Part shown: in pieces, positions 43,357 to 51,691 of the stretch
How the letters are laid out: every line of letters starts with the position of its first letter
How positions within the stretch are numbered: the first letter of the stretch is position 1
Assembly: GCA_029260455.1 (NCBI GenBank)
Contig: JAJDDF010000006.1
Location: 124,001 to 188,000 of the forward strand
Length of the DNA: 64,000 bases
Source of the DNA: Phycisphaerales bacterium
Lineage (GTDB): Bacteria; Planctomycetota; Phycisphaerae; Phycisphaerales; UBA1924
Direction of reading: 5' to 3'
Notes under the pieces: generated by a model
What the model saw: only the letters and a program-made list of their open reading frames with translations
Databases searched by the model: none
Told to the model about the DNA's origin: nothing
Program-made: the position numbers and the translations under genes

Positions 43357-44712
43357 CTACGGCACCGCCGCCGCCGCGCAGGCTTCAAGTTCGGGAACCT
43401 CGTTGATCCAGGTGATGATGACGGTGTCAGAGGCATCGCGGTAGGCCAAGCCGAAGGTGGCGGGCGCGTAGCGCCCGATGGTGGGGCGCTTCCACTGGTG
43501 CGGCGCGACATCCGGATTCACGAAGAAGCCGACCGGGTTGATCTGCGCCCCCGTGGCCACATCGAAGATGTTGTATTGATGTCTGGTGGGTGAGATGTCG
43601 CTGCCCGGGTCAAACTCCGCCAACACCAACGAGACCGGAAACACCGCCAGTGCGCCAAGCTCGGGCAGTTCATTGATCCAGCCAATGACGAGAAAACCCC
43701 CTCCGGTGAGTGAGGCGTAGCCGTGCGTCGCGGGAATCATCTTGCCGGTGGGCGGGCGCTTCCATTGGTGGAGCGGCGCGACGGGATCGATATTGGTCCC
43801 CAGGGTGATCCCACTTGTCGCATCGGAGACGGCGTAGGTCCAGGTCGCGGGCAGCGCCGGGGAGCCGTCGAGGCCCCCGGTTTGCACGAGGGTGATCGGG
43901 AAGACCCACATGGGACTCGGCATCTCGTTGATCCAGTCGAGGACGAGCGCACCATCTATATCAACGTGTGCTGAGCCGAAGGTGGCGGGGCTCACCGGTC
44001 CCACGAAGGGCCGGCGCCAGGTATGCGGCGCGGCGGTCGGGTTCACGGCCATTGCCAATTGTTCATCAGTGATCGCATCGGCAACGTCATAGGTCCATGA
44101 AGCCTTGATGAGCGCTGAGCCCTGTGATCCCCCGACCAGTGACAGCGCCACCGGAAACACCCGCGACTCTGCAAAGCCGCCAAGGCGCACGATCGCCCAC
44201 TTGATGCCGGTGCCCGGTTCATGCCAGAGGATGGTTGCCGCGCCGCGGTCGGAGGCCTTGAGATTGGCCGTGCTGCCAGTAGCAATGTCTGCGTAGCGGC
44301 GCTCGCGGCCATCGGTTGGAATGTCCACCTGTACGGCGCAGAGTCCGCCGGCGCAGGCCATGCCAAGTGCGCCCGGCGCGATGGGTTCGAGGGCGATGAC
44401 AAACTTCCCCATGTGCGCTACATCACTTGGGACGCCGCCGGTGAATGCGGCGCGACGCTTGAAGGATTCAAGTGCATCACTGGGCTGAAAGAGCGGGCCA
44501 TTGATGCCGAGGATGCCGAAGCGCGGGATGGTCGTGGCGCTGGTGTTCTTGATGGGGGTGAGCGCCTGCGTCTGTTCGCGCTGCGTGTCGCGCCCCGCGT
44601 GTTGCTGCACGCCGCGCGTTGCCTTGGCGGCATCGACGAAGGCGTTGTACGCCGCGGCGGGAATCTTGAGCGCCTGCCCGGGGCTGACCTTGGCAAGTGG
44701 ATCAGTGGCCAA
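43357..44712 (-). CDS. Phage tail protein with three internal repeats
   Basis: A 451-residue protein from a TTG start, with GGAGG six bases upstream. Residues 1-180 form a unique N-terminal part. Three repeats of about 80 residues follow (186-264, 271-351, 358-441), each starting FPV/FPI, holding a W/HQWKRP segment and PATFG/PATHG, and ending WINE-x-P. The repeats suggest a fibre or multi-domain adhesin. Function beyond that is not recognised. Confidence 0.6.
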   Translation of the reverse strand: MATDPLAKVSPGQALKIPAAAYNAFVDAAKATRGVQQHAGRDTQREQTQALTPIKNTSATTIPRFGILGINGPLFQPSDALESFKRRAAFTGGVPSDVAHMGKFVIALEPIAPGALGMACAGGLCAVQVDIPTDGRERRYADIATGSTANLKASDRGAATILWHEPGTGIKWAIVRLGGFAESRVFPVALSLVGGSQGSALIKASWTYDVADAITDEQLAMAVNPTAAPHTWRRPFVGPVSPATFGSAHVDIDGALVLDWINEMPSPMWVFPITLVQTGGLDGSPALPATWTYAVSDATSGITLGTNIDPVAPLHQWKRPPTGKMIPATHGYASLTGGGFLVIGWINELPELGALAVFPVSLVLAEFDPGSDISPTRHQYNIFDVATGAQINPVGFFVNPDVAPHQWKRPTIGRYAPATFGLAYRDASDTVIITWINEVPELEACAAAAVP

Positions 44713-44946
44713 TCACCACCTCCCATCCGGGCAGGTCTCACTCTTCAGCCGCGTCTTTGACCAGATGACACAGTTGCAGTGGCTGCAGATCGGCAGTGCC
44801 CCTGCGAGTTGCTTCATCTCTTCGCAGCTCCCACACACCGCGCGGCGCTGGCGCACGATCGCCGCGTTTGCGCACTGAGCGCCGAGGACACTCAAGGCGA
44901 GTTTCGCCGCGGCCGAGCCCCGTGATGATCCGCAGCCGCATGACAT
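44713..44946 (-). CDS. Small Cys-rich phage protein
   Basis: A 77-residue protein with CGCGSS at the start and CGSCEEM and CSHCNCVIW further on, making two or more CxxC pairs likely to bind zinc. It lies between two tail genes; its stop overlaps the next start region. Proteins of this kind are common in phage tail modules but are not characterised. Confidence 0.65.
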   Translation of the reverse strand: MSCGCGSSRGSAAAKLALSVLGAQCANAAIVRQRRAVCGSCEEMKQLAGALPICSHCNCVIWSKTRLKSETCPDGRW

Positions 44947-45753
44947 TCAGATTCCCAGCGCCGAGAAGGGCAGTTCGAGATAGACGCGCTCGACATAAGC
45001 CGCGACGGGGCGCTTCACGATCGACTGGGCCGCACCATCCTCGGTGTCCTCGTAGCGCACCCAGAGATATTCCCAACCCTTCTTTGAGATGGCGGTCATT
45101 GGACCGACGGTGATACCGCTCAGATTGAGCGAGACCGCGAATCGGAAGGTGATCTCCCAGTTGCCATCGCCGCGCTTGGAACCGGCAGCGCCGAGAAAGA
45201 GCACCGACCCTGCAGCAAAGCCGCGGAAGCTGTCTGAATTCACACGGCCGGTCATGGTCATGAGCGTGATCTTGTAACCGGTGGTGATCGCGCTGTCGGC
45301 AAAGACGTGCGTCTCGGTGAACTGATAGACAGGCACGACGATGTCCACTCCCTCGACATTGTCAGCGGTGACCCCGATGGCGCCCTGGAAGTTGGGGGCG
45401 GTGGTCAATGGCGCTGCGAAGGTGGCCACGGTCGCCAGGGAGTGGGTGATGTGCTGCGTGCCGCCGCCGGTGTCAAAGGCGAAGACGCTTTGGCCTTGCT
45501 GCGGTGGTGGCTGCGATTCCTCCTGCGCGGGGGCGTAGGTGACCTCACCATCCCAGAGTTGTGGCCCGGCGGGTTCGATGCGCACATTCTGGCGCGGCAG
45601 ATTGTCATAAGTGAGCGGTGCCGCGGACTCGAGTGCTGACCGTGCTGCCAGATCGTCATCCGTGCCGCGAACGATGTAGCGCAGCTCAACACTGGCGCTC
45701 TGGCCCGCACTCGAGGTGCGACTGGTATCGCGTTCTTGGACGGTGATCGCCAC
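44947..45753 (-). CDS. Phage tail or baseplate protein, unknown
   Basis: A 268-residue protein beginning at a GTG with AGGAG five bases upstream. It is beta-rich, with an N-terminal VQERDTSRTSSAGQSASVEL part resembling adaptor or baseplate-hub proteins. It follows the tape-measure gene directly, which fits a distal tail or tip component. No firm family match. Confidence 0.55.
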   Translation of the reverse strand: MAITVQERDTSRTSSAGQSASVELRYIVRGTDDDLAARSALESAAPLTYDNLPRQNVRIEPAGPQLWDGEVTYAPAQEESQPPPQQGQSVFAFDTGGGTQHITHSLATVATFAAPLTTAPNFQGAIGVTADNVEGVDIVVPVYQFTETHVFADSAITTGYKITLMTMTGRVNSDSFRGFAAGSVLFLGAAGSKRGDGNWEITFRFAVSLNLSGITVGPMTAISKKGWEYLWVRYEDTEDGAAQSIVKRPVAAYVERVYLELPFSALGI

Positions 45754-45761
45754 GGGTGCTC

Positions 45762-47624
45762 CTATGTGAAGGTGAGCCCACCGCTCTGGGCCGATTCGAC
45801 CAGGCGGCGTGTGTTGCGAGCGGTCTGTTCAGAGGCGCGGGCGGTGCGGTCAATGGCATCGGTGTCCGAGGCGAGGCCTTGCACCGCGAGGGCGTTGAAT
45901 GTGCCGCGCGCCTCGATGCGGCGGGCGATCCCATCGCCGATAGCACCAAGTTCATCTTCAAGCGTGCGGAAGCGATCACGCAGCGCGGGAGTTCCGGCAT
46001 CCTCTGCATCGGCCGCCTCACGTTTCTGTCTCGCCTCGTCAATGGCTTGATCGAGCTTGCGACGGGCCTCTTCGAGCGCCTTGCGGCGCTGATCCATCTT
46101 CTTCGCTGCATCGTCCAAGATGCCCTTCGTGCGTGTGTCCTGCTCCTGGTTGATGCGCTGCAGCGCATCCTCGGTCTCGCGGGCCAGTGATTCGAGCTTG
46201 GCGCGCGACTGAGCGTCAAGGTTCGCCTTGGCGGCCTCAACATCGAGCGAGTCATCAAAGAGGCCGAAGAGTTCGGTGAAGCGTTTGGCGAGGAAGTTCT
46301 GCGTCTTCTCCCACACCGATTGCACGCCCGAGGCAAAGCGCGTCCAGAGGCGAGTCATCGTGCCCAACACATCCACCAATGCCAGACGCATGATGAGCAG
46401 GCCATCAGTGAAGGTCTCTCGAATCTCCTTGGTGCCTTCGAGGAAGACGAGTCGAAGACCCGTCCAGAGCACCCTGGCGGCGAGGGCAATGTCGCCCGCT
46501 GCCAATGCATCACGGATGCCGCCGAGTGTCTTCCCGACGATGCCAGTCAGTGCGGCGAATTTCTCGCGCAGGAAGTCCAGCGCTGCCGCTCCCGTGCCGC
46601 TGAAGCGAAGCAATGCCACGCCCGCGCCGATCACCGCCGCCACGACAAGCCCGATGGGCGAAAGCAGTGCGCCCAGCGCCGCGGTCACGAGGCCGATGAC
46701 CGCACCGACACCGGCAACGATCGTGGCGAGCCCGCCGAAGGCCCCGCCAACGAGCGCCAGCACGAGACCGACCGCGATCAGGGCCGCGCCCACTGCGACC
46801 ACACCCAGCGCCACCTTCGCGGCGGTGATGACGATCTGCTTGTTCTGCTTGATCCATGCGTTGGTCACGATGGCCGTCCGTGTGATGCGTTTGGCGATGG
46901 CTTCGAGCGCGGGTGCCAGGGCGCTGCCGATGGTGATGGCCGTGATGCGCAGCACGCGCCGGACGATGTTGAAGGCGTCGGTCAGTCGCGCAGCATCCTT
47001 GGCGGTCTGGGTCGAGATGGTCAACCCGAGTCGCCGTGCTTCCTGCTGCAATTGCTCGATGCCCGCAGCGCCCTGCTCCATCAAGGGGAGCAGGCGTGTG
47101 CCGGCGCGGCCGAAGATCTGCTGGGCCAGCGCTGCGCGCCTGGATGCATCGGTGACCTGACTCAATCGCTCGGCGATGAGTTTGAACTGCGCCTCGGGTG
47201 AGAGGCCTTGCAGGTCTTCGATCGCCAACCCCAGGTCACCAAAGGCATCCACCTGCGTCGAGAGCCCCCGGTCCAGATCATTGATCGCGCGCTGCATGGT
47301 GCGCACGCCTTTTTCGAGCGTCTCGATGTCCGCGCCGGACTGCTCGGCGGCGAAGGCCAGTTCGCTCAGTGCTTCAACACTGAGCCCCGTGCGCCGCGAC
47401 ATCTTTTCGAGTTCATCGCCCGCCTTGGCGAAGATGCGCACCGTCGCAGCCAAGGGCACGAGCGCCGCGACACCCGCGGCGACAAGACGCAACCCCAACT
47501 GGCGCACACCAGCGCCGAAGGCCTTGAGACGACGCTGGGCGCGACGCAGCCCCGCCGTGAGCTTGTCACTGACGCCCAGTTCGACGAAGGCGCGTCCGGC
47601 TCGGATGCCACGAGAACCTGCCAC
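45762..47624 (-). CDS. Phage tail tape-measure protein
   Basis: A 620-residue protein from a GTG start seven bases after GGAGG. The N-terminus (LKAFGAGVRQLGLRLVAAGV, FAKAGDELEKMSRRTGLSVE, AEQSGADIETLEKGVRTMQR) matches the TP901-type tape-measure start. The middle has hydrophobic Gly/Ala helices (about 290-350) of the kind that insert into the host membrane, and the end is a charged coiled coil. It sets tail length and aids DNA entry. At 620 residues it predicts a short tail. Confidence 0.9.
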   Translation of the reverse strand: MAGSRGIRAGRAFVELGVSDKLTAGLRRAQRRLKAFGAGVRQLGLRLVAAGVAALVPLAATVRIFAKAGDELEKMSRRTGLSVEALSELAFAAEQSGADIETLEKGVRTMQRAINDLDRGLSTQVDAFGDLGLAIEDLQGLSPEAQFKLIAERLSQVTDASRRAALAQQIFGRAGTRLLPLMEQGAAGIEQLQQEARRLGLTISTQTAKDAARLTDAFNIVRRVLRITAITIGSALAPALEAIAKRITRTAIVTNAWIKQNKQIVITAAKVALGVVAVGAALIAVGLVLALVGGAFGGLATIVAGVGAVIGLVTAALGALLSPIGLVVAAVIGAGVALLRFSGTGAAALDFLREKFAALTGIVGKTLGGIRDALAAGDIALAARVLWTGLRLVFLEGTKEIRETFTDGLLIMRLALVDVLGTMTRLWTRFASGVQSVWEKTQNFLAKRFTELFGLFDDSLDVEAAKANLDAQSRAKLESLARETEDALQRINQEQDTRTKGILDDAAKKMDQRRKALEEARRKLDQAIDEARQKREAADAEDAGTPALRDRFRTLEDELGAIGDGIARRIEARGTFNALAVQGLASDTDAIDRTARASEQTARNTRRLVESAQSGGLTFT

Positions 47625-47627
47625 TCA

Positions 47628-48089
47628 TCACCCTCCCCGCACGCTGTTGGCCCAGGCCTTTGGGATATTGGGCAGTTCCTTCTTGAGCGCCGGCCCCATG
47701 TAGGGTCGTGCTGCGATGCGCACGCGCTTCGATGTCATCACGCGCTTGCCATCGCGCCTCGTGCGCGTGACGGTCGCGCGGCCGCCGAACTCGAGGATGT
47801 TGGGTGCATCACCGGGACGGTTCAATCGCGCTGGTCCAATGACGACGGATTCGCTCGCCCTGTCAAACCCGAAGAGGATCAATCGGCGCAATGATCCCTC
47901 GTGCGAGCGCGGCGGCTGGCCCGGCTGCGCGCTGCCCGCGCGCTTGCGAATGCTTGTCCGCGCCCGCTGACGGATGAAGGCCCCGGCCTTGGAGAGCGCG
48001 CGGAGCGTGGCGCGATCGACGGCGCGGCGCACCTTGGGTCGATCAAAGAAGAGGGCCTTGATCTGCATATTGATCAGCGGCGGTGCCAT
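47628..48089 (-). CDS. Phage tail-completion/HK97 gp10-like protein
   Basis: A 153-residue basic protein. MQIKALFFDRPKVRRAVDRA, SKAGAFIRQRARTSIRKRAG and RPYMGPALKKELPNIPKAW fit the HK97 gp10 type of minor head-tail/tail-completion protein. Its ATG shares one base with the previous stop. It lies before the tape-measure gene, which is unusual for gp10 in HK97 but common in phages with rearranged tail modules. Confidence 0.6.
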   Translation of the reverse strand: MAPPLINMQIKALFFDRPKVRRAVDRATLRALSKAGAFIRQRARTSIRKRAGSAQPGQPPRSHEGSLRRLILFGFDRASESVVIGPARLNRPGDAPNILEFGGRATVTRTRRDGKRVMTSKRVRIAARPYMGPALKKELPNIPKAWANSVRGG

Positions 48090-48478
48090 CAGGAGGCAAC
48101 CTCCCGCACGATGTGCGCGCGCTGACGCCCTCGCGCTCGTTGCGGCGTGCCCAGGGAGAGCTGCGACCCGTTGTTGACGGCGGCGTTTGTGACTGCGCTG
48201 TTGATGCCGCCGCCCTCGTCACGGATGAAGTTTGCAAGGATGCTGAAGAAGAGCGCTTCGCCTGCCAAGACGGGCGGCGCGATCGCCAGCGTGATCGTGC
48301 GCGTTCCGACAGTCAGGCCGCTGGAGAGCGCGTGGCCACCAGTGAGGCTCATGGAGTAGTCCCCGCCGTCGCCCTCGCCGGTCAAGGCCAGGCCGAAGTC
48401 CGTCGTGTTCCATAGGGTGGTCAGTGTCGTGCCGGAGGCGTCAACGCTGACGGACGCGAGTGTGATGTTGACGGCCAT
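48089..48478 (-). CDS. Phage tail-module protein of unknown function
   Basis: About 129 residues from the ATG at 48478 (MAVNITLASVSVDASGTTLT); the frame extends upstream to 48553 without a better start. Beta-rich, Thr/Ser/Gly-rich, resembling small decoration or tail-tube-associated proteins. It overlaps the lipoprotein stop (ATGA) and is coupled to gp10-like translation. Confidence 0.55.
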   Translation of the reverse strand: MAVNITLASVSVDASGTTLTTLWNTTDFGLALTGEGDGGDYSMSLTGGHALSSGLTVGTRTITLAIAPPVLAGEALFFSILANFIRDEGGGINSAVTNAAVNNGSQLSLGTPQRARGRQRAHIVREVAS

Positions 48479-48579
48479 CAGGCTGCGACCTCCACCTGAC
48501 AGCCCGAGAGCGCCACGAGTGCAATTGCACCAGCCGCGCCCAGCGCCAGACATGTCTTGCCGATTCCATCAAGTTCCAT
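48478..48579 (-). CDS. Tiny phage lipoprotein
   Basis: A 33-residue product beginning MELDGIGKTCLALGAAGAIA and ending with the lipobox VALSGC and a six-residue tail. GGAGG is six bases upstream of ATG 48579, a strong ribosome site, and the stop overlaps the next start (ATGA). Small phage lipoproteins often block superinfection or act in lysis (Rz1). Here the place in the tail module favours the former (inference). Confidence 0.6.
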   Translation of the reverse strand: MELDGIGKTCLALGAAGAIALVALSGCQVEVAA

Positions 48580-48805
48580 CATCTGCCTCCATGACTCTCT
48601 CTTGCTCGTTGCCTGTGAAGATGCCCCGCAATCCCGCCATGTCATTCGTTGGTGTGCGCTTTGCAAATGGGTCGAAATCGCCCGGCTTGAAGGCGCGTGT
48701 CTTCTTGGGATCGCGGTGCGCGTTTGCGATCAGGGCCAGCAGTGTTGACGTGCGCGCCCACTCACTTCGCTCGCGCGCCTCGGTCATTGCGACCAACTGG
48801 CGCAA
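48569..48805 (-). CDS. Tail assembly chaperone, downstream frame (gpT-like)
   Basis: About 78 residues in the -1 frame relative to the preceding gene. MTEARERSEWARTSTLLALI and PKKTRAFKPGDFDPFAKRTP fit the second part of a tail assembly chaperone. Internal starts (TTG 48805, ATG 48787) have poor ribosome sites, so it may be made mainly as a frameshifted extension of the upstream protein (see 48808-48816). Confidence 0.7.
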   Translation of the reverse strand: MRQLVAMTEARERSEWARTSTLLALIANAHRDPKKTRAFKPGDFDPFAKRTPTNDMAGLRGIFTGNEQERVMEADDGT

Positions 48806-48807
48806 GG

Positions 48808-48816
48808 TCAGGGGGG
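48808..48816 (-). promoter_or_regulatory. Candidate -1 frameshift site CCC CCC TGA
   Basis: Six C residues sit directly before the stop of the upstream chaperone frame. A P-site slip of one base back keeps CCC pairing and enters the downstream frame as CTG ACC TTG. Lambda G/GT and many siphophages use a -1 shift at the same position. Confidence 0.55.
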
Positions 48817-49314
48817 CTGGGTCGATCCCGCAGACACCGGCGCAGTGATCGACGAGCTGCCAGGCGTCCCGGCTTCCGCTTCCATTGCCACCAGCGCCGC
48901 GTCGATGGCCTGCTCCAGTTCGCCGCTGTCCAGCCGTGTTTCGATCAGGTCTCGGGCCTTCTCCATCGCGCTCCGCATGGCTGCGAGCACCCGCCCGAGG
49001 GCGGCCCGGTCCCTCGGGTTCGGGGAAAAAGACACGATCTCTTCGAGCAGCGCGATCGTGGCGTGCTCAATGGCATCACCCGCCATGGCGCGACCGAACT
49101 CTTCATCCGTGACGCCGCGTTCATCCGCCTCGGCCTTGCACACGACGTAGATGACATCGCACAGCAGCACCGGGTCGCGGATGAACCGATCGACGAGCCC
49201 GCTTTCGAGTGCATCCATCAGATCGACATCAAGCAGTCCCTTGACGCGCTTGATCGACTGGATGTTCACCTCGACCATCCACGACCGCCGCTCGTTGTCG
49301 GTGAAGCTCTTCAT
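48808..49314 (-). CDS. Tail assembly chaperone, upstream frame (gpG-like)
   Basis: A 168-residue protein beginning MKSFTDNERRSWMVEVNIQS with GLLDVDLMDALESGLVDRFI, a pattern seen in tail assembly chaperones between the major tail protein and tape measure. ATG 49314 shares one base with the stop of the previous gene; a GTG at 49317 is an alternative. It ends STQPP just before the slippery run. It should chaperone the tape measure during tail assembly. Confidence 0.75.
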   Translation of the reverse strand: MKSFTDNERRSWMVEVNIQSIKRVKGLLDVDLMDALESGLVDRFIRDPVLLCDVIYVVCKAEADERGVTDEEFGRAMAGDAIEHATIALLEEIVSFSPNPRDRAALGRVLAAMRSAMEKARDLIETRLDSGELEQAIDAALVAMEAEAGTPGSSSITAPVSAGSTQPP

Positions 49315-49649
49315 CACGCCACCTTCACAATCGCGATGCTGATATCGGTGGCGCTGGAATAGGACAATGCCACCTGCTTCTGGCTGTCGTTGTAAGTCGA
49401 GGCCGGCCAGGGGCCGAGCAGATGTGTTTCCCCCGGGCCGATGACAATGGATGCATCTGCCACACTCAAGCCATCAATGGTCAATGGGGTTGCGATGGTG
49501 AGCGTGACGGCGGTGCCAACCGCGTTGTCATGGCGGATGAGGATTGCCTCACGGCCGCTATTGGCAAAGGAGTCGCCCAGTGCATCTGCGGCGGCGAAGG
49601 TGATGGCATTGGCAAGCCGCTCGGCCTGATGTGCGCTTTGAAGGGCCAT
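49314..49649 (-). CDS. Small phage structural protein, unknown
   Basis: A 111-residue protein (MALQSAHQAERLANAITFAA) with a beta-rich C-terminal half (VTLTIATPLTIDGLSVADAS, IVIGPGETHLLGPWPASTYN). Its ATG overlaps the stop of the tail-tube gene (ATGA), with GGGGG seven bases upstream. Position suggests a tail-tube-associated or decoration protein. Confidence 0.55.
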   Translation of the reverse strand: MALQSAHQAERLANAITFAAADALGDSFANSGREAILIRHDNAVGTAVTLTIATPLTIDGLSVADASIVIGPGETHLLGPWPASTYNDSQKQVALSYSSATDISIAIVKVA

Positions 49650-50080
49650 CACACCACCCCCGTTGTGGTCCAGGCGCTGAAGACCGCAATCTTGGCGGTC
49701 ACGCTGACGGTGATCGCTTCTTCGAGTGGTTCAGCGCGGCTGAAGTTGGTGATCGAGAAGTCCGCGACCAGCCCCTCAGCGCTCGCGCCCGCAGAGTCGA
49801 GCGCGGCAAGACCGACGACACTGCCGGTCAGGAACGCATCTTTGACTGCCTCGAAACCCGCATCGCCGGGCTCCCAGACCATCTCAAATTCCAGCGTGCC
49901 CTCTCTGAGTGTGGCGAGGGTGGCCCGCCAGCCGGAGTTGGCGCGGGTGGTGATGTCGGCTTCACCCGCTTCGACGGTGAGCGTCAAGTCTTTGACATTG
50001 GTCAGGTCGGTCCACGGGTTGATTGAGCCGACCCCGCCCGTCTTGAATTTCAGAACCGCAAACATGCCTTGGATGGCCAT
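49649..50080 (-). CDS. Phage major tail (tube) protein
   Basis: A 143-residue protein with the tail-tube fold signature, starting FAVLKFKTGGVGSINPWTDL and continuing with VEAGEADITTRANSGWRATL and VWEPGDAGFEAVKDAFLTGS. This matches the TP901-1-type major tail protein. It forms the hexameric rings of the tail. AGGAG is nine bases before the ATG. It lies just before the chaperone genes, as expected. Confidence 0.75.
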   Translation of the reverse strand: MAIQGMFAVLKFKTGGVGSINPWTDLTNVKDLTLTVEAGEADITTRANSGWRATLATLREGTLEFEMVWEPGDAGFEAVKDAFLTGSVVGLAALDSAGASAEGLVADFSITNFSRAEPLEEAITVSVTAKIAVFSAWTTTGVV

Positions 50081-50092
50081 GAGAAAGGTCTC

Positions 50093-50524
50093 CTACCGCG
50101 TGATGCGGTGCGTCACTGTCAGAACAGACGTGAAAACATTCAGGCGCTCGAGGTGCTCAGCGGCCAGCACCGGGTCGTGCTCACTTGAGAGCCACTGCGC
50201 GCTGACGAATGTGTCGAGACGTTTCAACCGCAGGTGATCGCCGATCTGCTCGACGAGGTCGAGCAGCGCATCGATCTGTGCCGGGTCATTGGGATCGATG
50301 CGTTTCTGCACGCCGATGTCCGTCGAGATATCAAAGAAGTTGAGGGCGCGCGACGCGTTGGTGATCGACAGGCTCCGCGGCACGACGGACACCTGCAGCG
50401 CGTCGCCGACCTTGCCCAGATCGAAGATGGGCAGGTGGGCGCGGACCGCAGTCACCGCCGGTGTGAAGCCTTGCGCATTCAGTGATGCAGCGATGGCGTC
50501 GGCCAGATCAATCACAGCGCTCAC
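50093..50524 (-). CDS. Tail terminator/completion-like protein
   Basis: A 143-residue protein from a GTG start seven bases after GGAGG. MSAVIDLADAIAASLNAQGF and VQKRIDPNDPAQIDALLDLV fit tail-terminator proteins that cap the tube before joining the head. It overlaps the previous stop by four bases. Confidence 0.5.
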   Translation of the reverse strand: MSAVIDLADAIAASLNAQGFTPAVTAVRAHLPIFDLGKVGDALQVSVVPRSLSITNASRALNFFDISTDIGVQKRIDPNDPAQIDALLDLVEQIGDHLRLKRLDTFVSAQWLSSEHDPVLAAEHLERLNVFTSVLTVTHRITR

Positions 50525-50922
50525 GGCAGCACCTCCAGACCGATGAACTTCGTGTGGATGCGCAGGGTGGTGCGCTCGGGATCGCTGAAGCGGAACGGGG
50601 GTTCTGCGCCACCCGATGCACCCGGGGCCATGACCTCATAGATGAGCGCGCCCGTGCCCGCGGGTTCACGGATGCGATCGCCGACCTGCGGCAATGCCTG
50701 CTGCCCGGCGACAAAGACAAGATCGACGGCGCGCACGAGGTAGTCGCGGCTCTCGATGCGCTGAATGACGCCGAACTGATCGGTCTGTTCAAAGAGTGTC
50801 CTGCCGACCGTGGCCTGCAATTGCACACTGTCAGCGCCGCGCAGATAGGTCACCGAGCGCGTCATGTGCTGATGACGCTTGGCTTCGAGGAACGCTGAGC
50901 CTTGTTGCAGCAGGTCCGCCAC
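50521..50922 (-). CDS. Head-tail connector/stopper-like protein
   Basis: About 133 residues. GTG 50922 lies six bases after GAGGGA and is preferred to the TTG at 50928. VTYLRGADSVQLQATVGRTL, SRDYLVRAVDLVFVAGQQAL and GDRIREP fit the beta-barrel head-closure family. Position between capsid and tail genes agrees. Confidence 0.5.
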   Translation of the reverse strand: MADLLQQGSAFLEAKRHQHMTRSVTYLRGADSVQLQATVGRTLFEQTDQFGVIQRIESRDYLVRAVDLVFVAGQQALPQVGDRIREPAGTGALIYEVMAPGASGGAEPPFRFSDPERTTLRIHTKFIGLEVLP

Positions 50923-50932
50923 GATCAATCCC

Positions 50933-51268
50933 TCACTGACTCATCCGAATGCGCACGAATGGGTCGCTGCCCGCAGCGTCCTTGACCACACGACCGATCT
51001 TCTTGTTGACGCCCAGGGCAGCATCATCCGTCGCCTCCAGTACGACGGCGTCCCAATACGCGTCCACTCCGGTCGCCAATGCGCTGCTTGCTGCGGTGGA
51101 CTTGGGAAAGTCAAAGACACCCTCGACCGCCAGCGCCCCAAGCGCGCCCGCACCGATATCGATGCTCGCCACGCCGACGAGTTCGCCCTGCACGATTACA
51201 TCGCCCGCTGCGACCGCCGCGACCGGTGTGTGATCAATCCGTGCGCCTTCATGAATGAATGTTGCCAT
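50933..51268 (-). CDS. Capsid cement protein, DUF2190 family
   Basis: A 111-residue protein. GARIDHTPVAAVAAGDVIVQ, GELVGVASIDIGAGALGALA and GVFDFPKSTAASSALATGVD form the DUF2190 pattern; these proteins decorate and stabilise phage heads. AAGGAG precedes the ATG. It follows the capsid gene after two small frames. Confidence 0.75.
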   Translation of the reverse strand: MATFIHEGARIDHTPVAAVAAGDVIVQGELVGVASIDIGAGALGALAVEGVFDFPKSTAASSALATGVDAYWDAVVLEATDDAALGVNKKIGRVVKDAAGSDPFVRIRMSQ

Positions 51269-51283
51269 TGCATCTGCTCCTTC

Positions 51284-51589
51284 TCAAAATCTGATCTCTT
51301 CGACGCCGCCCGTGGCCGCGCCGCCAACGCCGCGCATCTGCACATGACCGATGCGCTGTGAATCGCCGACGAGTCGAATCGCTTCGCCCGCCTTGAGCTG
51401 CGCCTGCTGCCCGGGTGGGTCTTGCGGCGCTTCGAGGCGGTACTCAAGCGGGACCGCCGAGTCCGCCGCGCAGCTGAGCAGCAGTTCGCGCGACCCCGGG
51501 CCATCGGAGCCGCCCGCATTGACAGCGCGAAAGACGTCCGTCCACGCCGGGCCGATGCCGATCACCTGCCTGTTGTCGCGGCGCGCCAT
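51284..51589 (-). CDS. Small phage protein near capsid gene
   Basis: A 101-residue protein (MARRDNRQVIGIGPAWTDVF) with a strong GGAGG eight bases before the ATG. The middle and end are Gln/Gly-rich. It may be a head or connector component; no family recognised. Confidence 0.5.
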   Translation of the reverse strand: MARRDNRQVIGIGPAWTDVFRAVNAGGSDGPGSRELLLSCAADSAVPLEYRLEAPQDPPGQQAQLKAGEAIRLVGDSQRIGHVQMRGVGGAATGGVEEIRF

Positions 51590-51691
51590 TTATGCCGCCT
51601 CCTTTAGAGCGCGATGCAGTTGACAATCTGAGCGCGCCGCCAGGTCCGTTGTCGCGGTGTGACCATCATTCGTGACTCCCGCGCGCTTCAT
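51590..51691 (-). CDS. Tiny phage frame coupled to the capsid gene
   Basis: A 33-residue product, MKRAGVTNDGHTATTDLAAR, whose ATG overlaps the stop of the capsid fusion gene (ATGA). Tight spacing on both sides makes it plausible, but it has no recognised homologue. Confidence 0.35.
   Translation of the reverse strand: MKRAGVTNDGHTATTDLAARSDCQLHRALKEAA

Noticed and set aside
46228-47201. Two overlapping plus-strand frames of about 300 codons
   Set aside because: Both are antisense to the tape-measure gene and lack ribosome sites.
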